A stretch of 64,000 nucleotides of DNA, from assembly GCF_029319185.1 (NCBI RefSeq), contig NZ_CP119754.1, positions 558,001-622,000 of the forward strand, in the 5' to 3' direction. The notes beneath the pieces were generated by a model, which searched no databases, was not told the DNA's origin, and saw only the letters and a program-made list of their open reading frames with translations. The DNA is from Superficieibacter sp. HKU1. GTDB lineage: Bacteria > Pseudomonadota > Gammaproteobacteria > Enterobacterales > Enterobacteriaceae. This document shows positions 18,544-26,663 of this stretch, piece after piece. Position numbers and translations under genes: made by a program. Numbering within the stretch: position 1 is the first letter of the stretch; the number at the start of each line of letters is the position of its first letter.

Positions 18544-19998
18544 ATGGCAGCACAGACACTTCAGGAGCACGAACTCTTTCAAACAGGGTATCTGGTAGAT
18601 GGCGTCTGGAAAACGCTCGACGCGACCTTTGATGTCGTCAACCCGGCAACAGGCGAGGTCATTACCCGCGTTGCAAAAGCCGGTAAAAAAGAGACCGAAG
18701 ACGCTATTGCCGCTGCCAGCCGGGCTTTTCCGGGCTGGAGGGCGAAAACGGCAAAACAGCGCTCGGAAATCCTCTACCGCTGGTATCAACTGATTATCGA
18801 AAACAAACGCTGGCTGGGTGAGTTAATGACTACCGAGCAAGGGAAACCGCTGAAAGAAGCTGAAGGTGAGGTGGAATACGCTGCCAGCTTTATTCAGTGG
18901 TTTGCGGAACAGGCGAAACGTGCAAACGGCGAGATCATTCCGCCAGCGAAGCCGGGATCGCGCATCCTGGCGACGCGTGAACCGGTCGGCGTGGTGGCGG
19001 CGATCACTCCGTGGAACTTCCCGATGGCGATGCTTACCCGCAAACTCGGTCCGGCGCTGGCGGCGGGCTGCACTGGCGTCATTAAACCGGCAAACAATAC
19101 GCCGCTTAGCGCCTTTGCCCTGCTGCAACTGGCAAAAAAAGCGGGCGTACCGGACGGCGTTTTGAATGCGGTGGCCGGGAGTACCTCCGACATTAGCGAT
19201 GCGATCATGGCAAGCCCTGAGGTGCGGAAAATTACCTTTACCGGCTCGACCGCCGTAGGCAAAACGCTGGTGCGCAACTCCGCCGATACCATGAAAAAAA
19301 TCTCTATGGAGCTGGGAGGGAACGCGCCGTATATCGTTTTCGACGATGCAGATATTGACGCTGCCGTGCAGGGCGCCATCGCCAACAAATTCCGCAACGC
19401 CGGGCAGGTCTGCGTGAGCGTCAACCGTTTCTATCTTCATGAAAATATCTACGACAGCTTTGTGCAAAAACTGAGTGACGCCGTCGGTGCGTTAAAAGTG
19501 GGGAACGGGCTGGAGGAGGGGGTAATCGTCGGCCCGCTGATTGAGCCATCTGCCGTGGATAAAGTGCGTGAACATATTGAGGATGCCGTCAGTAAAGGCG
19601 CGAAAATCCTCGCCGGTGGTAAAGCGCACGCGCTGGGCGGTAACTTCTGGCAGCCTACAGTGCTGGGGGACTGCAATGACGGCATGAAACTGGCGCAGGA
19701 AGAAACGTTCGGCCCGGTCGCGGCCTGTTTCCGCTTCACCTCGGAAGATGAAGTGATCAAGCGTGCAAATCATACGCCGTTTGGCCTTGCGGCCTACTTC
19801 TACACCCAGAATATGCAGCGTATTTTCCGCGTTTCTCAGGCGCTGGAAAGCGGCATGATTGGCGTCAACGAGTGCGCGGTTTCCACCGAAGTTGCGCCGT
19901 TTGGTGGCGTAAAAGAGTCGGGGCTGGGACGTGAAGGTTCCGTACTGGGACTGGATGAGTTTCTGGAAGTGAAAACCCTGCACATTGGGGGATTATAA
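18544..19998 (+). CDS. NAD(P)-dependent succinate-semialdehyde dehydrogenase-like aldehyde dehydrogenase
   Basis: 484 residues, ALDH superfamily, close in length and pattern to GabD. Residues seen: oxyanion Asn158 in PWNF, coenzyme loop FTGS at 232-235, general base Glu256 in MELGGN, and nucleophile Cys290 in AGQVC, so it should be active. The start at ATG 18544 follows CGGGAGGG; an ATG at 18499 lies inside the upstream terminator tail and is rejected. GabD proper resembles it but differs along the whole length, so this is a paralogue and its aldehyde is not known. It sits between aaeB and yhcO, which are adjacent in K-12, so it is an insertion relative to that genome. Confidence 0.88.
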   Translation: MAAQTLQEHELFQTGYLVDGVWKTLDATFDVVNPATGEVITRVAKAGKKETEDAIAAASRAFPGWRAKTAKQRSEILYRWYQLIIENKRWLGELMTTEQGKPLKEAEGEVEYAASFIQWFAEQAKRANGEIIPPAKPGSRILATREPVGVVAAITPWNFPMAMLTRKLGPALAAGCTGVIKPANNTPLSAFALLQLAKKAGVPDGVLNAVAGSTSDISDAIMASPEVRKITFTGSTAVGKTLVRNSADTMKKISMELGGNAPYIVFDDADIDAAVQGAIANKFRNAGQVCVSVNRFYLHENIYDSFVQKLSDAVGALKVGNGLEEGVIVGPLIEPSAVDKVREHIEDAVSKGAKILAGGKAHALGGNFWQPTVLGDCNDGMKLAQEETFGPVAACFRFTSEDEVIKRANHTPFGLAAYFYTQNMQRIFRVSQALESGMIGVNECAVSTEVAPFGGVKESGLGREGSVLGLDEFLEVKTLHIGGL

Positions 19999-20004
19999 GT
20001 AGCC

Positions 20005-20022
20005 GGGCGGCAGATGCCGCCC
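20005..20022. repeat. Short perfect hairpin between the dehydrogenase and yhcO
   Basis: GGGCGGCA and TGCCGCCC form an eight-base-pair stem with a two-base spacer, without a T-run. It lies 7 bp after the dehydrogenase stop and 20 bp before yhcO. It may stabilise the 3' end of the upstream message or be a REP relic. Confidence 0.5.
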
Positions 20023-20041
20023 ATTGGCTGTGGACCGGGCA

Positions 20042-20314
20042 ATGAAAATTTATACTTTTGACTTTACGACAATAAAAAATCAAAGCGATTTCTATCGTGA
20101 ATTCACGCGGGTATTTGCGCTGAAAAGCGAGCAGGTGAACGATCTGGATTCACTGTGGGACGTGGTGATGGGCAATGTGCTGCCGCTGCCGCTGGAAATC
20201 GACTTTGTGCATCTTAATGACACCAAACGTCGCCGCTACGGTGCGTTGATCCTGCTATTTGATGAGGCAGAAGAAGAACTGGAAGGGCAATTACGTTTTA
20301 ACGTGCGCCATTAA
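20042..20314 (+). CDS. yhcO: YhcO, barstar-family protein
   Basis: 90 residues of the barstar (ribonuclease inhibitor) fold. The acidic helix region around DLDSLWDVVMGNVLPLP (about residues 38-54) is the barnase-binding surface in the family. No cognate barnase-like RNase is seen nearby, as in E. coli, so its partner is unknown. I start at ATG 20042 (MKIYTFDF), which matches the E. coli N-terminus; 20024 would add six residues. Confidence 0.88.
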   Translation: MKIYTFDFTTIKNQSDFYREFTRVFALKSEQVNDLDSLWDVVMGNVLPLPLEIDFVHLNDTKRRRYGALILLFDEAEEELEGQLRFNVRH

Positions 20315-20338
20315 AAAAAGCCCCCGGCGAACGGGGGC
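20313..20338 (-). terminator. Terminator downstream of the yhcN genes
   Basis: On the minus strand the stem GCCCCCG / CGGGGGC is followed by seven T (the A-run 20313-20319 on the plus strand). It therefore ends transcription coming from yhcN, directly against the yhcO stop. A second hairpin (GTCGTC..GACGAC, 20342-20359) lies just before it. Confidence 0.8.
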
Positions 20339-20365
20339 AAGGTCGTCGGTTCAGACGACGAGGGT

Positions 20366-20632
20366 TTACTTGTACAATTCTGCGGTGGCGTGCCAGTGGT
20401 CGCCGGTGCGCATTTCAGTGATGCGATAGCTGCTGGCGCCTTCTTTTTCCGCTTTTACTGCCAGTTCATGACGCATATCCATTGGGCTACCTGCGACGGC
20501 AGACGCAGAGATAGAACCCATCGACTGAAGGTTCTGTGCCTGTTCAGCGTTAACCTGATGGGCGGCTGCACTGGCGCCAAAGGACAGAACGGAGGCCAGG
20601 CCCAGGGATGCGATAATCATTACGTTTTTCAT
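20366..20632 (-). CDS. yhcN: YhcN/BhsA-family periplasmic stress protein, copy 1
   Basis: 88 residues: a Sec signal peptide (to about ASAAA, residue 23) and a DUF1471 domain ending in the family signature YRITEMRTGDHWHATAELYK. Members respond to peroxide, acid or biofilm conditions in E. coli. The C-terminal 18 residues are nearly the same as in the second copy upstream (20730-20993), which shows tandem duplication. The gap between them is 97 bp. Confidence 0.88.
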   Translation of the reverse strand: MKNVMIIASLGLASVLSFGASAAAHQVNAEQAQNLQSMGSISASAVAGSPMDMRHELAVKAEKEGASSYRITEMRTGDHWHATAELYK

Positions 20633-20729
20633 AATCTTTATTCCTTACAGGTGTCTGTATGCGGCATGGCGTTTTGTGTCGCTTTTTTATGGGATGCCGC
20701 AGTCGAGAAGATGGTTTTACTTAATAACC

Positions 20730-20993
20730 TTATTTATACAGTTCCGCAGTGGCATGCCACTGGTCGCCGGTACGTGCTTCGATAATACGGTAGGCGGATG
20801 CGCCCTGTTCGGTGGCTTTCTCATCCAGCATGGCACGCATGTCCATCGGAGCGGTGCCAACAGCGCCTACCGATACGGTACCGATAGCTTCGCGATTCAG
20901 CGCTTGCTCGCTGGAGATAGAATCCGCGGCGAAAGCACCAAAAGAAAGAACGGAAAGCAGGCTCAGGGTGGCTACAGTTGTTGTCATTTTCAT
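20730..20993 (-). CDS. yhcN: YhcN/BhsA-family periplasmic stress protein, copy 2
   Basis: 87 residues, the length of E. coli YhcN. Signal peptide to about AFAA (residue 22), then a DUF1471 domain ending YRIIEARTGDQWHATAELYK. It is the upstream member of the tandem pair and has a good Shine-Dalgarno (AGGTAAATAAC). Which copy is orthologous to K-12 yhcN cannot be decided from the sequence alone; length favours this one. Confidence 0.87.
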   Translation of the reverse strand: MKMTTTVATLSLLSVLSFGAFAADSISSEQALNREAIGTVSVGAVGTAPMDMRAMLDEKATEQGASAYRIIEARTGDQWHATAELYK

Positions 20994-21336
20994 GTTATTT
21001 ACCTCGTCGAATTTTTTCGTAAGGGCCTTATTTCGTGACCCTCATCACAAAATCAAGTATACACTAATCACCCGGAAAATTAATAACAGACTAATTATAA
21101 CATGCGTTAATAAGTTTTAATGATGGCATGCGCTATAACATAGTGGAATAAAAAAGGGATATTTTGTGCGCAGTGATGTTAACAAAATATTAAAAAACAG
21201 CAGGATAGGGGAATTTGATTTTTCGTGCGGTTTCTTCGAGAATCATTCACTGTGTGAATAAATTGAGAGCGTAGATCGCACTAAGTGTTAAAGGAAAAGC
21301 AGGGGATTATCGGGTTTACGTCGCGCAGAAGGGACA
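20994..21336. other. AT-rich gap between yhcN copy 2 and argR
   Basis: No gene is supported here. The region near 20994-21120 should carry the yhcN promoter (minus strand). The remainder is AT-rich, with no ORF of coding character and no repeat I can name. The hairpin at 21337 that may end argR marks its right border. Confidence 0.5.
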
Positions 21337-21362
21337 TTCCCTCCAGCGTGGTCTGGAGGGAA
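21337..21362 (-). terminator. Hairpin after argR
   Basis: TTCCCTCCAG / CTGGAGGGAA forms a ten-base-pair stem with a six-base loop, 7 bp past the argR stop. The T-run after it on the minus strand is poor, so this is a probable rather than certain terminator. Confidence 0.6.
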
Positions 21363-21369
21363 AGGGGGA

Positions 21370-21840
21370 TTACAGCTCCTGTTCGAACAACACCAGGATC
21401 GCTTCGTACAGTTCTTTTACCGTAAAATCGCGGGCAGGCGTGGTAAAGATCGTGTCATCCCCCGCGATAGTGCCAAGGATACCTTCCGCTTTACCTAACG
21501 AGTCCAGCAAACGCGCAATGAGCTGTGCTGCACCGGGGCTGGTATGAATAACCACAACGGCATCGTTATAGTCGATATCCAGCACCAGATTCTTTAGCGG
21601 GCTGGAGGTCGTTGGCACGCCCAGTTCTGCGGGCAGGCAGTAAACCATCTCCATTTTGGCGTTGCGCGTGCGTACCGCGCCAAACTTAGTCAGCATGCGG
21701 GACACTTTGGACTGATTGATATTTTCGAAGCCCTCTTCCTGCAACGCCTGGACGATCTCTCCCTGAGAACTGAACTTTTCTTCTTTAAGTAGCGCTTTAA
21801 ACGCTTTGACTAACTCTTCTTGTTTAGTCGAGCTTCGCAT
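21370..21840 (-). CDS. argR: ArgR, arginine repressor
   Basis: 156 residues, nearly identical to E. coli ArgR. The N-terminal winged HTH (about 1-75, with QSKVSRMLTKFGAVRTRN as the DNA-contact region) and the C-terminal hexamer/L-arginine domain (about 80-156, with GTIAGDDTIF) are visible. It represses arginine biosynthesis genes and serves XerCD recombination at cer. It is divergent from mdh; a probable ARG box lies about 45 bp upstream, consistent with autoregulation. Confidence 0.97.
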   Translation of the reverse strand: MRSSTKQEELVKAFKALLKEEKFSSQGEIVQALQEEGFENINQSKVSRMLTKFGAVRTRNAKMEMVYCLPAELGVPTTSSPLKNLVLDIDYNDAVVVIHTSPGAAQLIARLLDSLGKAEGILGTIAGDDTIFTTPARDFTVKELYEAILVLFEQEL

Positions 21841-21877
21841 AAGTCACCCAATCATGGCGGTAGAAACAACATTATTA

Positions 21878-21903
21878 TGCATAGTGATGAATTTTTATGC
21901 AAT
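21878..21903. promoter_or_regulatory. Candidate ARG box upstream of argR
   Basis: The segment containing TGATGAATTTTTATGCAAT resembles the ARG box (AATGAATAATTATTCATA type, AT-rich core with TGA..TTTT..TGCA symmetry) at the position expected for argR autoregulation. Motif reading only. Confidence 0.5.
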
Positions 21904-22258
21904 CTATCTGCCGTGAATAAGGCTGAAATAATGTTATGAAAGGGAGGGATTTTATCAAATTTCGTTATTAAGGAACACGTCTGAGTCACAAGAAAGGGAT
22001 CGACTTAAAAGTAAAATAATTGTTATCAAATTGATGTTGTTTTGGTTGGCCTCCACGGTGTAATGTAACCGCGTGTTGATACGCTATCGAAAGTGACTAC
22101 GGCCTTCATAAGCAAAGCATATTGTGCCTTTTTTGCCTGCAATAATGCGTGTGATGACGCATTACCTGCGTAAGGCATTTGTGTTTGCAGGTGTCGTTAA
22201 CTACTGTCACTGCCATGGAGTAACGGTCAATTATATTAACCATAATAAGGAGTTTAGG
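21904..22258. other. mdh upstream region
   Basis: Regulatory DNA for mdh and part of the divergent argR-mdh region. No conserved ORF: the in-frame extension from 22124 to the mdh start has no match to Mdh. The Shine-Dalgarno TAAGGAG precedes mdh. I do not see a -35/-10 pair that I would fix with confidence. Confidence 0.5.
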
Positions 22259-23197
22259 ATGAAAGTTGCAGTCCTCGGCGCTGCGGGCGGTATCGGCCAG
22301 GCGCTTGCCCTACTACTGAAAACCCAACTGCCTTCAGGCTCAGAACTCTCCCTGTATGATATCGCGCCAGTCACTCCCGGCGTTGCTGTTGATCTTAGCC
22401 ACATTCCGACTGACGTTAAGATCAAAGGTTTTTCCGGCGAGGATGCCACTCCGGCGCTGGAAGGAGCTGACGTTGTACTGATCTCGGCGGGCGTGGCACG
22501 TAAGCCGGGTATGGATCGTTCCGATCTGTTTAACGTCAACGCCGGGATCGTTAAGAATCTGGTGTTACAAATCACTAAAGCCTGCCCGAAAGCGTGTATT
22601 GGTATTATCACTAACCCGGTTAATACCACGGTCGCGATTGCGGCGGAAGTGCTGAAGAAAGCGGGCGTCTACGATAAGAACAAGCTGTTTGGCGTCACTA
22701 CGCTGGATATCATCCGCTCAAACACGTTTGTTGCGGAACTGAAAGGCAAAAAACCGACGGAAGTCGATGTACCGGTGATCGGCGGCCACTCCGGCGTGAC
22801 CATTCTGCCGCTGCTCTCGCAGATCCCGGGTGTGAGCTTCACCAGCCAGGAAATCTCCGATCTCACCAAACGTATCCAGAATGCGGGTACAGAAGTGGTA
22901 GAAGCTAAAGCCGGTGGCGGTTCCGCAACGCTTTCTATGGGCCAGGCGGCAGCACGCTTCGGTTTATCGCTGGTGCGCGCGCTTCAGGGTGAGCAGGGCG
23001 TAGTGGAGTGTGCTTACGTTGAGGGTGACGGCAAACATGCGCGTTTCTTCTCACAGCCGCTGCTGCTGGGTAAAAACGGTATCGAAGAACGTAAACCTTA
23101 CGGCGAACTGAGCGCGTTCGAGCAGCAGGCGCTGGACGGTATGCTGGAAACGCTGAAGAAAGATATTCAGCTCGGCGAAGAGTTCGTTAATAAGTAA
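22259..23197 (+). CDS. mdh: Malate dehydrogenase (NAD)
   Basis: 312 residues, the E. coli length. It oxidises malate to oxaloacetate in the TCA cycle. The NAD-binding GAAGGIGQ (7-14), substrate arginines around ARKPGMDRSD (about 80-89) and the catalytic His in IGGHSGVT (about 175-182) are present. The start at 22259 is fixed by AAGGAG and the E. coli N-terminus MKVAVLG; the longer frame from 22124 is rejected. A BIME follows the stop. Confidence 0.97.
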   Translation: MKVAVLGAAGGIGQALALLLKTQLPSGSELSLYDIAPVTPGVAVDLSHIPTDVKIKGFSGEDATPALEGADVVLISAGVARKPGMDRSDLFNVNAGIVKNLVLQITKACPKACIGIITNPVNTTVAIAAEVLKKAGVYDKNKLFGVTTLDIIRSNTFVAELKGKKPTEVDVPVIGGHSGVTILPLLSQIPGVSFTSQEISDLTKRIQNAGTEVVEAKAGGGSATLSMGQAAARFGLSLVRALQGEQGVVECAYVEGDGKHARFFSQPLLLGKNGIEERKPYGELSAFEQQALDGMLETLKKDIQLGEEFVNK

Positions 23198-23210
23198 GTG
23201 TGGTAGTACC

Positions 23211-23296
23211 ATGCCCGGTGGCGCTGCGCTTACCGGGCCTACAAAGGTCTCACAGCACGTTAACAGGCCGGGTAAGGCGAAACCGCCACCCGGCAT
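23211..23296. repeat. BIME between mdh and degS
   Basis: Inverted REP pair: ATGCCCGGTGGCGCTGCGCT then TACCGGGCCTAC (left) and AGGCCGGGTAAGGCGAAACC then GCCACCCGGCAT (right), with a 22-bp spacer. It lies between the convergent ends of mdh and degS. Confidence 0.82.
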
Positions 23297-23301
23297 CTCA
23301 C

Positions 23302-24369
23302 TTACTCGGTTGCCGGGTATTCCTGAATCGTCACGTTCAGCTTCAGCTTCTTATCCTCGCGCATCACTTCCACCGGGATCACCGAACCCGGCCGAATTTC
23401 CGCCACCTGATCCATCGTCTCCAGTGCGGAGACCGCCGGTTTATTATTTACCGACACGATTACGTCGTTGACCTGGATACCCGCTTCCGCTGCCGGGCCG
23501 CCCGGCGACACTTCGTTAACCACAATCCCCTGAATCTGATCGATCCCCGCGCCCTGGGCGTGGAGCGGCGCGATTTCACGGCCGCCAATGCCAATATAGC
23601 CGCGGATCACCCGGCCATCGCGGATCAGCTTATCCATAATTTTGGTCGCCAGCTGGAAGGGGATCGCAAAGCCGATCCCTTCCGGCGTTTCGCCATCGTT
23701 GCTCTTATCAAAGGAGAGGGTGTTAATCCCCATTAGCTCGCCGAGCGAGTTAATCAGCGCGCCGCCGGAATTACCGTGGTTGATGGAAGCGTCGGTTTGC
23801 AGGAAGTTTTGTCGACCCGAGGGATTCAGGCCGATGCGCCCGGTGGCGCTGATGATCCCCTGGGTGATGGTCTGCCCGAGGTTATAGGGGTTACCAATCG
23901 CCAGCACCACGTCACCGATATGCGGTATGCGCTTGCGGTTAATCGGGATCACCGGCAGGCCGCCGGTGGCGTTAATTTTGAGCACCGCCAGATCGGTCAG
24001 GCTATCCGAGCCAACCAGCAACGCCTCAAAAACGCGCCCGTCCTGAAGCGCAACGATAATCTGGTCCGCATCGTTAATTACGTGCTTGTTGGTCACAATA
24101 TAGCCGCGCTCATCCATAATCACGCCGGAGCCCAGGGTGCGGATCTCCAGTTGGTTATGGCTGGAACTGTTCATCCCGCGGTTGTAGACGTTCACCACCG
24201 CAGGCGCGGCGCGGCGTACGGCCTGATTGTAGCTGACCGGCGATTCGTCGGCACTGTCATAGTGCGGCGCAGAGTTGACGTTCCACTGGCGTAAAGAAGG
24301 CATGGCAGCCAGTAACAGACCGCCGACAATTAAACCGATAGCAATCGAGCGTAAAAGCTTCACAAGCAT
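23302..24369 (-). CDS. degS: DegS, site-1 protease of the sigma-E envelope stress response
   Basis: 355 residues. The N-terminal membrane anchor (about 5-25) is followed by a trypsin-like domain with catalytic His in TNKHVIND, Asp in SLTDLAVLK and Ser in HGNSGGALI, then one PDZ domain. DegS senses misfolded outer-membrane protein C-termini through PDZ and cuts RseA. The start MLVKLLRS at 24369 matches E. coli; an ATG at 24411 adds 14 unconserved residues. It lies 90 bp downstream of degQ on the same strand. Confidence 0.95.
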   Translation of the reverse strand: MLVKLLRSIAIGLIVGGLLLAAMPSLRQWNVNSAPHYDSADESPVSYNQAVRRAAPAVVNVYNRGMNSSSHNQLEIRTLGSGVIMDERGYIVTNKHVINDADQIIVALQDGRVFEALLVGSDSLTDLAVLKINATGGLPVIPINRKRIPHIGDVVLAIGNPYNLGQTITQGIISATGRIGLNPSGRQNFLQTDASINHGNSGGALINSLGELMGINTLSFDKSNDGETPEGIGFAIPFQLATKIMDKLIRDGRVIRGYIGIGGREIAPLHAQGAGIDQIQGIVVNEVSPGGPAAEAGIQVNDVIVSVNNKPAVSALETMDQVAEIRPGSVIPVEVMREDKKLKLNVTIQEYPATE

Positions 24370-24459
24370 GATGCGGATATCATTGATAAGTAAACCGTCG
24401 CAGCATAGCACGACTTATCCGGACATCACACGTCAGGTGACATCCGGACGTGTCATTAA

Positions 24460-25827
24460 TCAGCGCAGAAGCAAATAGATGCTCTCATTACCGCGCACGA
24501 TATTCAGCGCGATGATAGACGGCTTCGCTTCCAGCGCTTTACGCATTTCAGCAATAGAATGAATACGCTCGCGATTAAGACCGGTGATCACATCGCCTTT
24601 ATGCAGACCCGCCTGGGCCGCGGCGCTGTCTTTCTCGACCTCATCGACCGTGATACCTTTCGAGCCGTCCTTCAACTGGCCGTCGCTGAGTTTGGCGCCC
24701 TGAAGCGCCGGGGCGATCATCTCCGCGCTGGCAGAAGACGAGGTGCTCTTATCGAGCGTCACTTCCACATCCAGCGGTTTGCCGTCGCGCAGCAGCCCGA
24801 GCTTCACTTTACTGCCCGGCTCGGTAGTGGCAATACGTGAGCGCAGTTCGGCAAAGCTGTTTAACGGTTTGTCGTTCAGGCTGACGATGACGTCGCCCGA
24901 TTTCACGCCCGCTTTCGCCGAGCCGGAATTGCGCAGCACTTCGCTGACAAACGCGCCGCGGGTAACGTTCAGATTAAACGCTTTGGCAATGTCAGAAGAC
25001 ATCTCCATGCCCTTAATCCCCAACAGCCCGCGTTTGATTTCGCCAAACTGAATCAGCTGCTGGGCGAGGGTGCGCGCCATATTACTGGGGATGGCAAAGC
25101 CGATACCGACGCTGCCGCCGCCCGGCGCAAGGATTGCGGTATTAATGCCGATCAGCTCGCCGTTAAGATTCAACAATGCGCCGCCGGAGTTGCCGCGGTT
25201 AATAGAGGCGTCGGTCTGGATAAAGTTTTCCAGGCCTTCCAGGTTCAGACCGCTGCGTCCCAGCGCGGAAACAATGCCGGAGGTGGCCGTTTGCCCAAGG
25301 CCAAACGGATTACCGACCGCCACCGCGAAATCGCCGACGCGCAGTTTATCGGAGTCGGCAATCGCAATCTGGGTCAAATTGGTGGCGTTCTGGATTTGCA
25401 GCAGCGCGATATCGCTCTGATCGTCGCTGCCAATCAGTTTGGCGTCAAACTCGCGGCCATCGTTAAGCTGAACGCTGATCTTCTGCGCCTGATTAATCAC
25501 ATGATTATTCGTGAGAATGTAACCTTTCGCCGCGTCAATAATGACGCCAGAGCCCAGCCCTTCAAACGGCTGCGGCTGTTGATCGGGAGCGACATCGCCG
25601 AAGAATTTCTTCAACTCTTCCGGCACTTTTGCACCCTGTACGGCGGTACCCTCAACCTGAACGCTGACCACCGCAGGCAGAACTTTTTCCAGCATGGGGG
25701 CCAGGCTCGGCAGCGCCGCCTGACCAGGAATCTGCGACGGCAGCGCCGCAGCAGCCGTAAAGGGTGCCGAAAGAGATAACCCGACACTCAACGCTAACGC
25801 ACTCAACAGCAGGGTTTGTTTCTTCAT
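24460..25827 (-). CDS. degQ: DegQ, periplasmic serine endoprotease
   Basis: 455 residues, as in E. coli. Sec signal peptide to about FTAAAA (residue 27), trypsin-like domain with His in TNNHVINQ, Asp in QSDIALLQ and Ser in RGNSGGALL, then two PDZ domains. It is a HtrA protease/chaperone for periplasmic quality control. Two PDZ domains and no membrane anchor distinguish it from the adjacent DegS; the pair is a known tandem paralogue arrangement. Confidence 0.95.
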   Translation of the reverse strand: MKKQTLLLSALALSVGLSLSAPFTAAAALPSQIPGQAALPSLAPMLEKVLPAVVSVQVEGTAVQGAKVPEELKKFFGDVAPDQQPQPFEGLGSGVIIDAAKGYILTNNHVINQAQKISVQLNDGREFDAKLIGSDDQSDIALLQIQNATNLTQIAIADSDKLRVGDFAVAVGNPFGLGQTATSGIVSALGRSGLNLEGLENFIQTDASINRGNSGGALLNLNGELIGINTAILAPGGGSVGIGFAIPSNMARTLAQQLIQFGEIKRGLLGIKGMEMSSDIAKAFNLNVTRGAFVSEVLRNSGSAKAGVKSGDVIVSLNDKPLNSFAELRSRIATTEPGSKVKLGLLRDGKPLDVEVTLDKSTSSSASAEMIAPALQGAKLSDGQLKDGSKGITVDEVEKDSAAAQAGLHKGDVITGLNRERIHSIAEMRKALEAKPSIIALNIVRGNESIYLLLR

Positions 25828-25952
25828 CGATGCTGGCTCTCATACCTGAAGTGAAAGAAGACCATCCCAAAACAGTTTGATGTTATTGAAAATGTGGCCG
25901 GGTCACAATGCGATAATGATTAAATCATCGCTGGGATAAGAATAGTTGAAAC

Positions 25953-25971
25953 GGGCGCAGCGCGTGCGCCC
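25953..25971 (-). terminator. Hairpin downstream of zapG
   Basis: GGGCGCA / TGCGCCC, seven base pairs with a five-base loop, 103 bp past the zapG stop. On the minus strand it is followed by GTTTC rather than a clean T-run, so it is a weak terminator call. Confidence 0.4.
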
Positions 25972-26073
25972 AGGAAGAAAAGGGCTGTCAGGGGAAATAG
26001 GGGGACCCGGTTCCCGGAGAGACCCAATCCGGCGGTTACCCCGCGTCATGGAGACAGTATGCCATCAAGCGTA

Positions 26074-26472
26074 TTAATCGCGCTTCACGCCGTTACGCAG
26101 CAGACCCGATGCGCCTTCTGAGTAATCACGCGGCATCTGCACAGGAGCCTGATCGTTATTGGCTTCCGATTCCGCCAGACGGTTGCGGAAAGGATTATTT
26201 TCCGCCGCCATACCCGGCAGAAGGTTGCTGGAGCTTTTTGCCATATGCTGATAAATCTTACGATAATCATCAGCCATGTTATCCAGCAGCTCGGCACTGT
26301 GGGCAAAGTGGCTGACCAGCTCCTCACGATACTCCTCCAGCTCTGCTTTGTTCTTTTCCAGTTCGTACTGCAAAGCCTGCTGTTGACGTAATTTACGATT
26401 ACCAAAACGCATGGCAACGGCACCGATGATGATACCGACAACTAAACCAATTAGCGCATATTCCCAGGTCAT
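26074..26472 (-). CDS. zapG: ZapG (YhcB), inner-membrane division/elongation factor
   Basis: 132 residues: one N-terminal membrane helix (about 3-22, Gly-rich LIGLVVGIIIGAVAMRFG), a cytoplasmic coiled coil (about 28-90), and a disordered tail with the conserved NPFRNRLAES and DYSEGASGLL. ZapG (YhcB) links cell division, peptidoglycan synthesis and lipopolysaccharide levels. The start MTWEYALIG at 26472 is the E. coli one. It is divergent from zapE. Confidence 0.92.
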   Translation of the reverse strand: MTWEYALIGLVVGIIIGAVAMRFGNRKLRQQQALQYELEKNKAELEEYREELVSHFAHSAELLDNMADDYRKIYQHMAKSSSNLLPGMAAENNPFRNRLAESEANNDQAPVQMPRDYSEGASGLLRNGVKRD

Positions 26473-26663
26473 GTACATCTCCCGTTGTGTGTGATTCCGT
26501 AGGGTGTTGGCCGCGAGGCTCCATGCCCGTGCCCGATTATGCCACTATAACCGCTAAATCCTCAGAAGTGGAATCCCGGCCGCACATCGCGTAGTGTAGA
26601 ACGGCCTTTTTTTCGCCAACCGTGAACGATGGCACCCTGATTTACAAGGAATAATAATAAGCC

